Assembly (NCBI RefSeq): GCF_015841355.1
Contig: NZ_CP064908.1
Span: forward strand, 682,001-746,000
DNA length: 64,000 nucleotides
Source of the DNA: Synechococcus sp. CBW1107
GTDB lineage: Bacteria > Cyanobacteriota > Cyanobacteriia > PCC-6307 > Cyanobiaceae
Direction of reading: 5' to 3'
Positions 37,754-49,421 of this stretch are shown piece after piece; position 1 is the stretch's first letter, and every line of letters begins with the position of its first letter. The notes under the pieces are model-generated. The model did no database searches and had not been told where the DNA came from. It worked only from the letters and a program-made list of their open reading frames with translations. The position numbers were made by a program, and so were the translations under genes.

Positions 37754-38359
37754 ATGGACGTGATCGACGCCATCTACGCCAGGCGGGCGGTGAAGCACTT
37801 CGACCCCAGCCACCGCCTGACGGCGGAAGAGGAAAGGCGCCTGCTGGAGGCCACCATCCAGGCACCCACCAGCTTCAACATTCAGCACTGGCGCTTTGTG
37901 ATCCTGCGCGATCCGGCTCTGCGGGCCACGATCCGCCGGGACTATGGCAACGATCAGGCCCAGATCACCGATGCCTCCCTGCTGGTTCTCTTCACCGCCG
38001 ACATGAAGGCCTGGAGCAAACAACCCGAGCGCTACTGGGTGAATGCTCCGCAGCCTGTCGCTGAACTGCTGGTGGGCTGGATGGGCCCCTTCCATGAGGG
38101 CAGGGAGTGGCTCCAGCGCGATGAGGCCCAGCGCTCCATCGGCCTGGCGATGCAGACCCTGATGCTGGCAGCCACCGGCATGGGCTACCAGAGCTGCCCG
38201 ATGATCGGCTTCGAGATCGAAAAGCTGGCTGAGCTGATCCGCCTGCCGGCAGACCATGTGATGGGTCCGATGGTGGCGATCGGCAAAGGCACCCAGGACC
38301 CCTGGCCCAGACCGGGGCAGCTGGCGCTCGAGGACCTGGTGGTCGAGAACGGATTCTGA
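37754..38359 (+). CDS. Nitroreductase-family FMN oxidoreductase
   Basis: 201 residues. The N-terminal FMN-binding pattern AIYARRAVKHFDPSHRL is followed by IQAPTSFNIQHWRF, with the Ser/Asn contacts to FMN, and later a GMGYQSCPMIGF region typical of the fold. Such flavoenzymes reduce quinones or nitro compounds using NAD(P)H. It diverges from the GST gene by 78 bases, and both could respond to electrophile or quinone stress. Confidence 0.9.
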   Translation: MDVIDAIYARRAVKHFDPSHRLTAEEERRLLEATIQAPTSFNIQHWRFVILRDPALRATIRRDYGNDQAQITDASLLVLFTADMKAWSKQPERYWVNAPQPVAELLVGWMGPFHEGREWLQRDEAQRSIGLAMQTLMLAATGMGYQSCPMIGFEIEKLAELIRLPADHVMGPMVAIGKGTQDPWPRPGQLALEDLVVENGF

Positions 38360-38459
38360 CCCTGGCAGGAGTTGAGAGGATCGAAACGACTTCGCTTCGA
38401 TGGCTCAGGAACCAGCACCGAAAAGAGCAGACGTCACATGTGATCTGGAGAGGCCGGGG

Positions 38460-39230
38460 ATGAAGGATTTTCGACTCGATGGCCAGAGGGCGTTGATTTC
38501 CGGAGGTTCCAAGGGCCTGGGTGCGGCAATCGCTGAACGATTCTCCGAAGCCGGAGCAGACATCGGCGTGATCGGCAGGGACAGGGAGGGACTGAGAAGG
38601 ATCCAAGAGATCGTCGAGAACAATCATCGCAACTGCTGGGTGATCGAAGAAGACGTGTCGTCGATCAAGGGAGCGGGACGAGCAGGTGAAAAAGCACTGG
38701 CTCTTTCCTCGCAATGGGATGTCCTTGTCAATAATGCCGGCATCGCCAGGGTCCAGTCGATCCTTGAAACCAGCCAGGACGACTGGAGTGATGTATTTTC
38801 AGTCAATCTTCGCTCGGTCTTGCTTCTTTCTCAGGCCATTGTTCCCCAGATGATCAAGAGGGGACACGGCAAGGTGGTCAACATCTCATCGATTGGAGCC
38901 TTCATCGGCACTCCTGGATTAGGCGCCTATGCGGCATCAAAGGCAGCCCTCAACCAACTGACCAGGACCATGGCCGTTGAATGGGGTCCACACAATATTC
39001 ATGTCAACGCTCTCTGTCCAACGGTCATCCTGACCGAAATGGGCCATGACATCTGGGACAGTCCTTCCATGGAAAAACCCAGACGGGAGAAAGAGCAAAG
39101 AATACCCCTGCATCGCTTTGGAGAACCGTCAGAAGTAGCCAATGTGGCCCTGTTTCTGGCCAGTGCCGCATCGGATTTTGTCCAGGGAGTCTCTCTTCCT
39201 TTGGATGGAGGCTTGACCATCGCTCCTTAG
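38460..39230 (+). CDS. Short-chain dehydrogenase/reductase, base composition below neighbours
   Basis: 256 residues from ATG 38460, preceded by GGAGAGG. The SDR pattern is complete: ISGGSKGLGAAI (cofactor loop), LVNNAGIA, the catalytic Ser in VVNISSIGAF and YAASK with catalytic Tyr and Lys, and PLDGGLTIAP at the end. The loop and lack of a downstream Arg in the first position suggest NAD(H) or NADP(H) equally. A 60-base sample (38581-38640) has 32 G or C, against 44 of 60 in a chlH sample, which hints at recent acquisition. The substrate is unknown; gluconate-5-dehydrogenase-like enzymes are the nearest look. Confidence 0.9.
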   Translation: MKDFRLDGQRALISGGSKGLGAAIAERFSEAGADIGVIGRDREGLRRIQEIVENNHRNCWVIEEDVSSIKGAGRAGEKALALSSQWDVLVNNAGIARVQSILETSQDDWSDVFSVNLRSVLLLSQAIVPQMIKRGHGKVVNISSIGAFIGTPGLGAYAASKAALNQLTRTMAVEWGPHNIHVNALCPTVILTEMGHDIWDSPSMEKPRREKEQRIPLHRFGEPSEVANVALFLASAASDFVQGVSLPLDGGLTIAP

Positions 39231-39420
39231 AGCGCCTGCAGGCCGACCTCGGCGATGACCATGACCGGGGCTCGTCCCTGATCTGCAGCGACTCGGAGAG
39301 CCGACTACTCAGACAGCGAATCCCTGGGCGTCGAGCCACTCAGCCTGGCCCCTCAGCCGCTACGGATTGTGTTGGGCGCCTGCTCCCCCCGGCGGTGCTG
39401 CATACGGTCGAGAGGGGTGA

Positions 39421-42622
<3,202 letters not shown>

Positions 42623-42651
42623 ACCGGTGGTGTCCTGAAGCGATGGAATGA

Positions 42652-42682
42652 GGGGGGCGCGGTGTCTGCGGCCCCGCCCCCC
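42652..42682. terminator. Possible shared terminator hairpin
   Basis: GGGGGGCG (42652-42659) and CGCCCCCC (42675-42682) form an 8-bp GC stem with a 15-base loop between the convergent nitrilase gene (stop 42622) and the 194-residue gene on minus (stop 42688). No T tract follows on either strand, so the terminator role is uncertain. Confidence 0.4.
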
Positions 42683-42687
42683 ATCCA

Positions 42688-43272
42688 TCAGCGGGAGGCT
42701 TCGGCGTGGTTCACCAGCAGGTGCTCCACCTGCTCGAGCGCCTCACCGGCGAGGCTGCGCACCGGCTCGAACTGGCCATCGGCTTCATCGAGCATCGCCA
42801 TGGCAACCCGATCCAGCAACTCCTCCCGTTGTTCACTGATCAGCACCAGCAGCTCCCGCTCGATCAGCTGCTGCAGCACCCGGGCCCGCAGCGACCCCCG
42901 TGATCCGGCCTCCGCCAGGGTGCCCTGCACGAGTTCGCGCACGAACAGGCGTTGCACCTCATGGCTGCGGAGGAAACTCTCCACGGCATTGATGGTCCCG
43001 TCCACCACCGTGCGTTCGGCTTCGGCATCCTCGGCCTGGAGGTGGAACTCCCAGTCGAGGTGGCGACGCTGCCAGCCGGGTTGATGGAGGTGGGGCGTGA
43101 CACTTTCGCTGAAGCTGTCCACCGAGAGCTCATAGACCCGCTCAGCCAGCCGTTCGCACCAGTCGCGCCCGTGGCGCTGGAGGCTGTCATCCAGGTTCAT
43201 GCGCTCCACGGTGTGACCGCCGTGAAAGCTGTGGCAGATGCCGTTAGGGCACTCGACCGCCGAGAGGCTCAT
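42688..43272 (-). CDS. Conserved hypothetical protein, 194 residues
   Basis: 194 residues, acidic and helical (ERLAERVYELSVDSFSESV, FLRSHEVQRLFVRELVQGTL, LLVLISEQREELLDRVAMAM). The N-terminus has CPNGICHSFHGGHTVER with two Cys and several His that could bind a metal. No family recognised. It is on the same strand as folP, 116 bases downstream of its stop. Confidence 0.65.
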   Translation of the reverse strand: MSLSAVECPNGICHSFHGGHTVERMNLDDSLQRHGRDWCERLAERVYELSVDSFSESVTPHLHQPGWQRRHLDWEFHLQAEDAEAERTVVDGTINAVESFLRSHEVQRLFVRELVQGTLAEAGSRGSLRARVLQQLIERELLVLISEQREELLDRVAMAMLDEADGQFEPVRSLAGEALEQVEHLLVNHAEASR

Positions 43273-43388
43273 GCTGAGAACAATTCAACGCCCCCAGAGC
43301 TAGCCACGTCGTGGCCCGACTCCCAACAGTTCCGGCCCATCAGCGCCAGAACGTTGCAGAACCGTCACGATGGCTCCCCAAGGGCGGG

Positions 43389-44216
43389 TCAGACGCGCCG
43401 GATCGCGTCCACCATCCGGGCCGTCTGCACGATCGGGCCCACATCGTGAACACGCAGCACATCCGCACCGGCGGCGATCGCTTCAGCGCATACAGCCGCT
43501 GTTCCCCAGAGCCGCGCCCTTGGTCTGGGTTCGTTGAGCACGGCACCGATGAAGCGCTTGCGCGAGGGACCCACCAACAGGGGAAAGCCCTCGCGGCGCA
43601 TCACCGCCAATCCCCGCAGCAGCGCCAGGTTCTGTTCGGTGGTCTTGGCGAAGCCCAGGCCTGGATCCCAGATCAATTGCTGGGGGCGGACACCGGCCGC
43701 CATGGCGGCGTCGGTGGCACGGAGCAACTCCTCACACACCTCCGCCACCACATCCCCATAGCTGGCCAGATCATCCATGCTGCGGCTGTCACCGCGGCTG
43801 TGCATCAGCACATAGGGACAGCCGAAATCAGCCACCACCGAGAGGATGTCGGGATCGCGGCGTCCCGCGCTGACATCGTTGATCCAGTGAGCACCGGCGG
43901 CCAGGGCCGCTGCCGCCACCGGCGCACGAAAGGTGTCGATCGAGACCAGGGGGCTGCCGACATCGGCGCCGGTGGAGCGGATCAGGGCCAGGGCCGGCAG
44001 CACCCGCGCCTGTTCCGTTTCCGAGTCGATCTCCGCCGCGCCCGGCCGGGTGCTCTGGCCGCCGAGATCAAGCAGATCGGCCCCCTGGCGCAGCATCCGG
44101 CGGGCCTGGCGCAGCGCCGCTTCGGGGCCCACGAAGCGACCGCCATCGCTGAAGGAATCGGGCGTGACATTGATCACGCCCATCACATAGGTGCGCTCGC
44201 CCCAGCTCAGGGCCAT
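43389..44216 (-). CDS. folP: Dihydropteroate synthase
   Basis: 275 residues. FolP condenses p-aminobenzoate with dihydropterin pyrophosphate for folate. VMGVINVTPDSFSDGG binds the pyrophosphate, DLGGQSTRPGA and VSIDTF follow, then HWINDVSAG, YVLMHSRGD, DPGLGFAKT and GPSRKRFIG, in normal order. Its ATG is one base from the stop of the Nif11-like gene upstream, so they are probably co-transcribed. Confidence 0.95.
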   Translation of the reverse strand: MALSWGERTYVMGVINVTPDSFSDGGRFVGPEAALRQARRMLRQGADLLDLGGQSTRPGAAEIDSETEQARVLPALALIRSTGADVGSPLVSIDTFRAPVAAAALAAGAHWINDVSAGRRDPDILSVVADFGCPYVLMHSRGDSRSMDDLASYGDVVAEVCEELLRATDAAMAAGVRPQQLIWDPGLGFAKTTEQNLALLRGLAVMRREGFPLLVGPSRKRFIGAVLNEPRPRARLWGTAAVCAEAIAAGADVLRVHDVGPIVQTARMVDAIRRV

Positions 44217-44217
44217 C

Positions 44218-44562
44218 TCAGGCGGGGCCGGGAAGATCAGTGAGGTCGATCAGGATCTGCTGGAGGTCCTGGTCAGCGCTGGGGCTGGGGCGGGTCAGGA
44301 GCGCCAGGTGAAGGAGACGCATCCGCTGACGGATCTGCCCCACCTCGTGGCTCCTGAGCGCGCAGCCAAGATCATGGGCCGAGGCGATCAGGTGCTCATC
44401 GTTGCCGTCCTCGAGCCGTTGCCGCAACACCGGGTCCTGCTCCAGACGATGCATCAGAGCGTCCACCGCTGAGTCGGGAGCTGATCCCATGGCATCCAGG
44501 TTGGCTGCCAAGAACGTACAGCGATCCGCCCACGGCTCAGGAGCGCCGGCGGCGGCGGCCAT
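44218..44562 (-). CDS. Small protein with Nif11-like domain
   Basis: 114 residues from ATG 44562; a TTG at 44589 would add nine and a later start is possible. Residues around the middle (DALMHRLEQDPVLRQRLEDG, then HLIASAHDLGCALRSHEV) match the Nif11 pattern of a helical pair with DP.L..RL and AxxLGxxLxxxE. Nif11 domains form leader peptides of cyanobacterial ribosomally made peptides and also occur alone near nitrogen genes. Here the domain continues for about 40 residues with no clear GG cleavage site, and no modification enzyme is nearby. The family call is by eye. Confidence 0.55.
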   Translation of the reverse strand: MAAAAGAPEPWADRCTFLAANLDAMGSAPDSAVDALMHRLEQDPVLRQRLEDGNDEHLIASAHDLGCALRSHEVGQIRQRMRLLHLALLTRPSPSADQDLQQILIDLTDLPGPA

Positions 44563-44623
44563 GACGGAGGTTCCATGGGAAACTGTCAAGGCCGGAGGCC
44601 CTGTGGGCCGATGGCAGGCCCCT

Positions 44624-44708
44624 GGAGGGGTGGTCGAGTGGTTGATGGCTCCGGTCTTGAAAACCGGCGAAGGGAAACCTTCCGCGGGTTCGAATCCCGC
44701 CCCCTCCG
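44624..44708 (+). tRNA. tRNA-Ser (TGA)
   Basis: An 85-nt class II tRNA. Acceptor GGAGGGG (44624-44630) pairs with CCCCTCC (44701-44707) and the discriminator is G. The anticodon loop CTTGAAA carries TGA at 44658-44660, between CCGGT and ACCGG stems. A long variable arm (GGGAAACCTTCC) and T-loop TTCGAAT follow. CCA is not encoded. Confidence 0.95.
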
Positions 44709-44791
44709 TTCCCGGAATGCTCCCAGCGCGGTGGCTGGAGCGCCTCCGAAACCACCGCTAGGGTCGGGCCGCCTCTGATCGGACCGCCGCC

Positions 44792-45958
44792 ATGAAACGA
44801 ACGCGTTGGCTGCTGCCGGTTCTGATGCTTTGCAGCTTGCTGCTGGTCGTGGGGGTTCCCGCGCTGAACGCGCCGAGTGCCGCCCAGGGCGCCCGCAGCG
44901 AGATCCGGGGGGTCTGGATGACGACCAACGACATGACCACCATGCGCGATCGCACCAAGTTGCGAACGGCGATGGACCAGTTGAAGGACATGCACTTCAA
45001 CACCGTCTATCCGGTAGTCTGGAATTCGGGCTACGCCATTCACACCAGTGAGGTGACCCGTTCGCGCAAGATTCAGTCGTTTTCCTACAAGGGACTGGAA
45101 GGCCAGGACATTGTCGCGGATGTGATCAGCGAGGGTCATGCCAAGGGCATGCTCGTGATCCCCTGGTTCGAATTCGGCTTCATGGCGCCACCGTTTTCGG
45201 AGCTGGCTCTGCAACACCCCACCTGGCTCACCCAGCGGCAGGACGGCAGCCGCACCTCGATCAGCGCTGCCGGAGAAGTGGTCTGGCTCAATCCATTCAG
45301 GCCGGAGGTGCAGCAATTCATCACCGATCTGGTGCTGGAGGTGGTGGGCAACTACGACGGGGATGGCATTCAGTTCGACGATCACATGAGCCTGCCCAAC
45401 GAGTTCGGCTACGACAGCTACACCAAAGCGCTTTACGCCAAGGAGACCAAGCGTGCCGTGCCGAGCAACCCGATGGATCAGGCCTGGATCAAGTGGCGCG
45501 CCGACAAGATCACGGCCTTCATGGTCGAACTGCACAAGGCCGTGAACGCCAAAAAGCCCAAGGCAATCTTTTCCGTCTCCCCGAACTACTACGACTTCGC
45601 CTACAAGCTGCAACTGCAGGACTGGCTGGGCTGGCTGCGGCGCAACATCGTCGATGAGGTGATCGTGCAGCTCTACCGACCTGATGTGGCCAGCTTCGCC
45701 GCCGAAGTGGCGCGTCCCGAGCTCGCGGAAGCCCGCAAGAAGATCCCCACCGCGATCGGGGTGATGACAGGGCTGCGCACCAAGCCCGCTCCGATGCAGC
45801 TGATTCAGGCTCAGGTGCAGACGGCCCAGCAGAAGGGGATGGGTGTGGCGTTCTTCTATTTCGAATCCCTCTGGAATGCCACCGCCGAGGCGGAAGATCT
45901 GCGCCGCGAGGGCTTCCTCTCCCTGTTCCCCAGCCCCGCGCCGAGAACGCCGCTCTGA
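44792..45958 (+). CDS. Secreted glycoside-hydrolase-like protein (GHL10 family)
   Basis: 388 residues. The signal peptide is MKRTRWLLPVLMLCSLLLVV plus about 12 more residues, with export likely. The GHL10/DUF187 pattern follows: EIRGVWMTTND at the barrel start, HFNTVYPVVWNSGYAIH, PWFEFGFM, and DGIQFDDHMSLP with the acidic residues of the active site. Members are thought to act on cell-wall or surface glycans, but no substrate is established. It follows tRNA-Ser by 83 bases. Confidence 0.88.
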   Translation: MKRTRWLLPVLMLCSLLLVVGVPALNAPSAAQGARSEIRGVWMTTNDMTTMRDRTKLRTAMDQLKDMHFNTVYPVVWNSGYAIHTSEVTRSRKIQSFSYKGLEGQDIVADVISEGHAKGMLVIPWFEFGFMAPPFSELALQHPTWLTQRQDGSRTSISAAGEVVWLNPFRPEVQQFITDLVLEVVGNYDGDGIQFDDHMSLPNEFGYDSYTKALYAKETKRAVPSNPMDQAWIKWRADKITAFMVELHKAVNAKKPKAIFSVSPNYYDFAYKLQLQDWLGWLRRNIVDEVIVQLYRPDVASFAAEVARPELAEARKKIPTAIGVMTGLRTKPAPMQLIQAQVQTAQQKGMGVAFFYFESLWNATAEAEDLRREGFLSLFPSPAPRTPL

Positions 45959-45980
45959 GGCCAATGGTGAAGCAACATCT

Positions 45981-46020
45981 CGGGTGATGACGGGCGTTTG
46001 CGGGCGATGACGAGGGCTTG
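45981..46020. repeat. Two tandem 20-base imperfect repeats
   Basis: CGGGTGATGACGGGCGTTTG (45981-46000) is followed at once by CGGGCGATGACGAGGGCTTG (46001-46020), identical at 16 of 20 positions. It lies 22 bases after the stop of the GHL10-type gene. No function is evident. Confidence 0.6.
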
Positions 46021-46326
46021 CGAGCGCCGGCCGCCCCCTTGCCGCCGGCGCTGCCCAGGCCCAAGCTGATGGCATCGGGATTCGGAGGTTCCAGACCATG
46101 GACGACACCCCCCCTGAGCAGCCACCAGGAGTGCGCTGACGATCCGACCCCTGCTCCAACACTCTCGACGGATCACTGGTTTCCCTGGCGTGTGACGCCG
46201 TCGCCGTCCATTGCACCGCTCACGGCCCTGCCTCAGGTGCCCCGGACCCAACGGGAAACCCCACTGGACCCATGGCCCCAGGTGCCAACGTCAGCAGCTC
46301 CGCCCCCCTACCGATCCGCAGCCAGA

Positions 46327-46354
46327 GCCCGGTGCCCTCCTCACCGGGCTTCTT
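46327..46354 (+). terminator. Terminator-like hairpin
   Basis: GCCCGGTG (46327-46334) and CACCGGGC (46342-46349) form a perfect 8-bp stem with a 7-base loop, followed by TTCTT. It may end a transcript from the GHL10-type gene about 370 bases upstream, or attenuate one running into the Rrf2 gene. Confidence 0.5.
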
Positions 46355-46461
46355 GCTGCCGGGCCTTCGGGGAGTCAACAGCCGGGCACCGACGCCTCCC
46401 GCAAACCCCGCACGGAACGCGTGGATTCCTTGTCACAATGACCCCAGGCATCCGGTGATCC

Positions 46462-46896
46462 GTGAGTTTCAGCACCAAAACGGAATACGGACTGGTGGCC
46501 CTGATCGAGCTGGCTGAGGTGTTCTCAGACGGTGGCGTGCTCCAGGCCGGTGAAATCGCCCGCCGCCAGGGGATCCCTGAGCGCTATCTCGAGCAGATGC
46601 TCACCAGCCTGCGCCGCAGTGGACTGGTGCGCAGCCTGCGCGGCCCCCGGGGCGGCTATCAGCTGGCCAGGTCAGCGGAGCTGATCACGGTGGCGGAGGT
46701 GCTCGCCTGTCTGGAGGGCAAGGCAGGTGGAGCGAGCCCCGATGGCAGGCGTTCCACCACGGCCTTCCTGGTGCTCACGGCCCTGGAGCAGAAACTGGAG
46801 CAGGCCCGCGCCAGGGTCCTGGCGGCCCTGACCCTGAAGCAGCTGCTGGACGACTGCAGGGCCAGGAGCCAGCCGACCCTGATGTATCACATCTGA
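46462..46896 (+). CDS. Rrf2-family transcriptional regulator
   Basis: 144 residues, GTG start. The winged-helix pattern is clear: FSTKTEYGLVALIELAEV, GEIARRQGIPERYLEQMLTSL (recognition helix), SLRGPRGGYQLAR (wing). IscR and NsrR proteins use three Cys in the middle for an Fe-S cluster; here the region has only one Cys (ACLEGKAGG) and a second further on (DDCRARS), so cluster binding is doubtful. The regulated genes are unknown; the adjacent CDF transporter is convergent. Confidence 0.88.
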   Translation: MSFSTKTEYGLVALIELAEVFSDGGVLQAGEIARRQGIPERYLEQMLTSLRRSGLVRSLRGPRGGYQLARSAELITVAEVLACLEGKAGGASPDGRRSTTAFLVLTALEQKLEQARARVLAALTLKQLLDDCRARSQPTLMYHI

Positions 46897-46903
46897 GCGC
46901 GCG

Positions 46904-47830
46904 TCAGGGCGGTGGCTCCAGCTGCAGGGTGCTGTGGGCGATCCCGATCTGAGCCAGGCGGCGCTTGGCCTCATGCAGCAGTTCCATGTCATCCGCGGCA
47001 CCAGGCTCTCGGATGACATGGGCGGTGAGGGCGTTCTGGGAGGTGCTCATCGCCCACACGTGCAGATGATGCACATCCACCACCTGGGGCAGGGAACGCA
47101 GGGCGCCATCCACCTGGGCGATGTCGATGCCGCGCGGCACCGCGTCGAGGGCCACGACCAGGGCTTCGCGCAGCAACTCCCAGCCACTCCAGGCCACCAC
47201 CAGACCCACACCGACCGCGGTGAACGGATCCAGCCAGGGCCAGCCCGTGATCCCCACCAGCACGGCGCTGATCAGCACCGCCGCCGACACGGCGGCGTCC
47301 GTGAGCAGGTGCACCACCGCGGCACGGCGGTTGAGGTCATGGCTGTGGTCGTCGCCGAAGAGGCGCGCCGAGAGCAGGTTCACGACGATTCCGGCCGCCG
47401 CTGCCCAGGCCACCGGCGTGCTCACCACCGCCACCGGATGAAGAAGCCGCTGGAAGCCCTCAACGATCACCACCGCGGCCGCCATCAGAATCAGCACCGC
47501 ATTCACCAGCGACGCCAGCTGGGTGCTGCGCCCGAAGCCATAGGTGAAGCGGGGCGTGGCCGGCCGGGAGCTCAACCGCTCGGCCCCCCAGCCGAACAGC
47601 AGCCCCGCCACGTCGCCGATGTTGTGCACGGCGTCCCCGATCAGCGCCAGGGAACCGAAGGCCACCCCGATCACCAGCTGCAGGCCTGAGAGAGCGCTGT
47701 TGAGGATCACGCTCCAGCGAAAGGCTGCGGCCGAGCCGGGCCGATGCTCATGCTGACGCCGGTGAGGCTGGCGCTGAATGCCAACGGCCGGGTGCTGGGA
47801 CTCTCCGGAATCGGATGGGGCTGGAGGCAT
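46904..47830 (-). CDS. Cation diffusion facilitator metal exporter
   Basis: 308 residues from ATG 47830; the open frame continues upstream without family similarity. Six membrane helices include the metal sites GDAVHNIGDVAGLLFG (HxxxD) and HLLTDAAVSAAVL (HxxxD). The cytoplasmic C-terminal domain has VDVHHLHVWAMS. CDF proteins export Zn2+, Co2+ or similar ions against protons. A His-rich loop (HPAVGIQRQPHRRQHEHR) precedes the first helix. It lies 106 bases downstream of an AraC-type regulator on the same strand. Confidence 0.92.
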   Translation of the reverse strand: MPPAPSDSGESQHPAVGIQRQPHRRQHEHRPGSAAAFRWSVILNSALSGLQLVIGVAFGSLALIGDAVHNIGDVAGLLFGWGAERLSSRPATPRFTYGFGRSTQLASLVNAVLILMAAAVVIVEGFQRLLHPVAVVSTPVAWAAAAGIVVNLLSARLFGDDHSHDLNRRAAVVHLLTDAAVSAAVLISAVLVGITGWPWLDPFTAVGVGLVVAWSGWELLREALVVALDAVPRGIDIAQVDGALRSLPQVVDVHHLHVWAMSTSQNALTAHVIREPGAADDMELLHEAKRRLAQIGIAHSTLQLEPPP

Positions 47831-47936
47831 GGTCTGATCGAGGTCAGCGGCCACTGCCAGAGTGGCGCCGATCAGCGCTTTTGACGACGAACAGACTCCA
47901 GAATCCAGCACCAAGAGCGCCAAACCCAGCAGCTAG

Positions 47937-49019
47937 CTAGCGGGTCCGGGACGCGCGGGCCTCACGTAGGAGCTGGGAGGGCCTGACATGAAAGCGCTGT
48001 TGAAAATCGACGCTGAATAAGCTCTGGGTTCTGTAACCGCACTCGAAAGAAATACTCGCCACAGTCTCCCCAGGCGAAGGATTCTGCAGCCTCAGCCTGG
48101 CCATATCAAGACGCTGATTGCGGATCCATTGCAATGGCGTGCAGCCAAGCCTCTCACGAAATGTGTACTGCAGAGCTCGGCGTGAATAATGACTTTGCAT
48201 CTCGAGTTGCGTCAGATTCAGAGGCTCAGCAAGATTCGACTTGATGAAATCGAGCAGCTCATCGAAGGAGTCACGCCCTGCCTCGATCATGTGGGTCAGG
48301 CGCTCAAATGAGGATTCCTCCCGCAGCTCCGGGAAGATCATGGCGGCAAGCAGCCGGTAGATCAGGTCATCCAGCTGCAGCCGGTCGAGCAGACTCTGAC
48401 TCGAGCCAGCTTGCAGTTCGGCCATGACGATGGTCTGCCTCAGCATGTCCTGAAGCGCGGCCAGGCCGGGCTCCCTTGATGGTTCCCAGCCAGGCGTCTC
48501 ATGCACCGATTTGACCCAGGCATCTGGCGTCTGGCTGAGGCCAGCCATGCCTGTGGCCGTTTGCAGGAGGCGTTGGCTATCGAGATGAAAGGCCAGACCA
48601 CTGCACAGACTGGCCTCAATCGAGAGGGACTTACCAGGAAGAATCAGGCAGGTGTTGGAACGGCAAATCCAATGCCGTGAATCCTGTTGAATGACCTGCT
48701 CTCCTGCGTAGCCCAGAAAAACGGACAAGCCGTAGCGTTCCGCGACCACCATCTGCACCTGCGGAAGGATCCATGCCCCCAGGACGATGGAACCAAATCT
48801 CGAGGCAACGCCATAGTGCCACCAAGTCCTTTCAGGACCCATGGCCTTGAGCCGACTGACCGGCAGAACTCTGCGGAAGAGCTCTGCACTGGCATTGATG
48901 TCTCCAACAAGCCCTAAGCGACGCTTGAAAGGATTGGCCAGGGCAGCAGCCTCCTGATGAGCGTCAAACCCTTGACGAACATCAGCAGACGCGACAGAGA
49001 GAGACACTGAATTGCGCAC
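47937..49019 (-). CDS. AraC-family transcriptional regulator
   Basis: 360 residues. The C-terminal DNA-binding domain contains two helix-turn-helix units (LNLTQLEMQSHYSRRALQ, then ETVASISFECGYRTQSLFSV) and the signature FQQRFHVRPSQLLRE. The N-terminal 230 residues resemble the ligand-binding or dimerisation half seen in AraC regulators with unknown inducers. A 60-base sample (48001-48060) has 28 G or C, lower than the window norm, suggesting acquisition. Direct 15-base repeats lie about 100 bases upstream of its start. Confidence 0.9.
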   Translation of the reverse strand: MRNSVSLSVASADVRQGFDAHQEAAALANPFKRRLGLVGDINASAELFRRVLPVSRLKAMGPERTWWHYGVASRFGSIVLGAWILPQVQMVVAERYGLSVFLGYAGEQVIQQDSRHWICRSNTCLILPGKSLSIEASLCSGLAFHLDSQRLLQTATGMAGLSQTPDAWVKSVHETPGWEPSREPGLAALQDMLRQTIVMAELQAGSSQSLLDRLQLDDLIYRLLAAMIFPELREESSFERLTHMIEAGRDSFDELLDFIKSNLAEPLNLTQLEMQSHYSRRALQYTFRERLGCTPLQWIRNQRLDMARLRLQNPSPGETVASISFECGYRTQSLFSVDFQQRFHVRPSQLLREARASRTR

Positions 49020-49421
49020 TGGATGGACTCCGGATCAGATCAGGCTGATCCTCAGAACAGGGTTGACCGACTGGAGACATACAGGGGGCATGTGCTGGAC
49101 TCGGCCAAGGATCTACACATTCAAGATCTAAACGTTCAAGATCAATGCATTCAACTACTCTCCTTGGCTCTACCACAGGCGTCCAGTCATGGACGATTGC
49201 GCCATTCTAGCCAAGCTGCGTCATGTTGTCGCATGGCCCAGAACCTTGAGTCGATTTAAGCCAATACCATCAAAACCCCTTAGCCATGAACAACACCTTT
49301 GAAATGAGTAGTCTTACTCACAAGAATCGGAACTATGGCCGGCGCTGGCCCTCACGGCAAACATGGCCTCGGGGGGAGCCAGGACGACTAGCTTTGGCCC
49401 AGGTGGCCAGAGAGGATCTGA
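49020..49421. other. Intergenic stretch of about 400 bases with direct repeats
   Basis: It separates the divergent AraC-type and CheB-CheR genes. It contains the phased 15-base repeats listed separately and is visibly more AT-rich than its surroundings. Both promoters should lie here. One 55-codon frame (49286-49453) is open but has no ribosome binding site and overlaps the next gene. Confidence 0.7.
49117..49161. repeat. Three phased 15-base direct repeats, possible AraC operator
   Basis: ACATTCAAGATCTAA (49117-49131), ACGTTCAAGATCAAT (49132-49146) and GCATTCAACTACTCT (49147-49161) repeat with an exact 15-base period and share the core TTCAA. A weaker fourth copy (CCAAGGATCTAC) precedes them. 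AraC-type regulators bind direct half-sites on one face of the helix, and the adjacent AraC gene starts about 100 bases to the left. Confidence 0.65.

Larger units (their letters stand above)
45959..46461. other. Intergenic stretch of about 500 bases
   Basis: No convincing gene is seen on either strand: all open frames are short, Arg/Pro-rich and match no family. It holds a 20-base tandem near-repeat (45981-46020), a terminator-like hairpin (46327-46354) and, at its end, the likely promoter of the Rrf2-family gene. Confidence 0.6.

Noticed and set aside
37676-38257. Upstream extension of the glutathionyl-hydroquinone reductase frame
   Set aside because: It is antisense to the nitroreductase gene and has no family similarity; GTG 37675 gives the expected length.
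44624-44708. tRNA-Ser as an integration site for an island at 46-53 kb
   Set aside because: No integrase and no second copy of the tRNA 3' end seen in the window.
44537-46216. 559-codon open frame on minus
   Set aside because: Low-complexity His/Gly/Arg composition; it is the complement of the tRNA-Ser and GHL10-type gene region.
46018-46458. Plus-strand open frames before the Rrf2 gene
   Set aside because: Pro/Arg-rich, no motif, no ribosome binding site; treated as non-coding gap.
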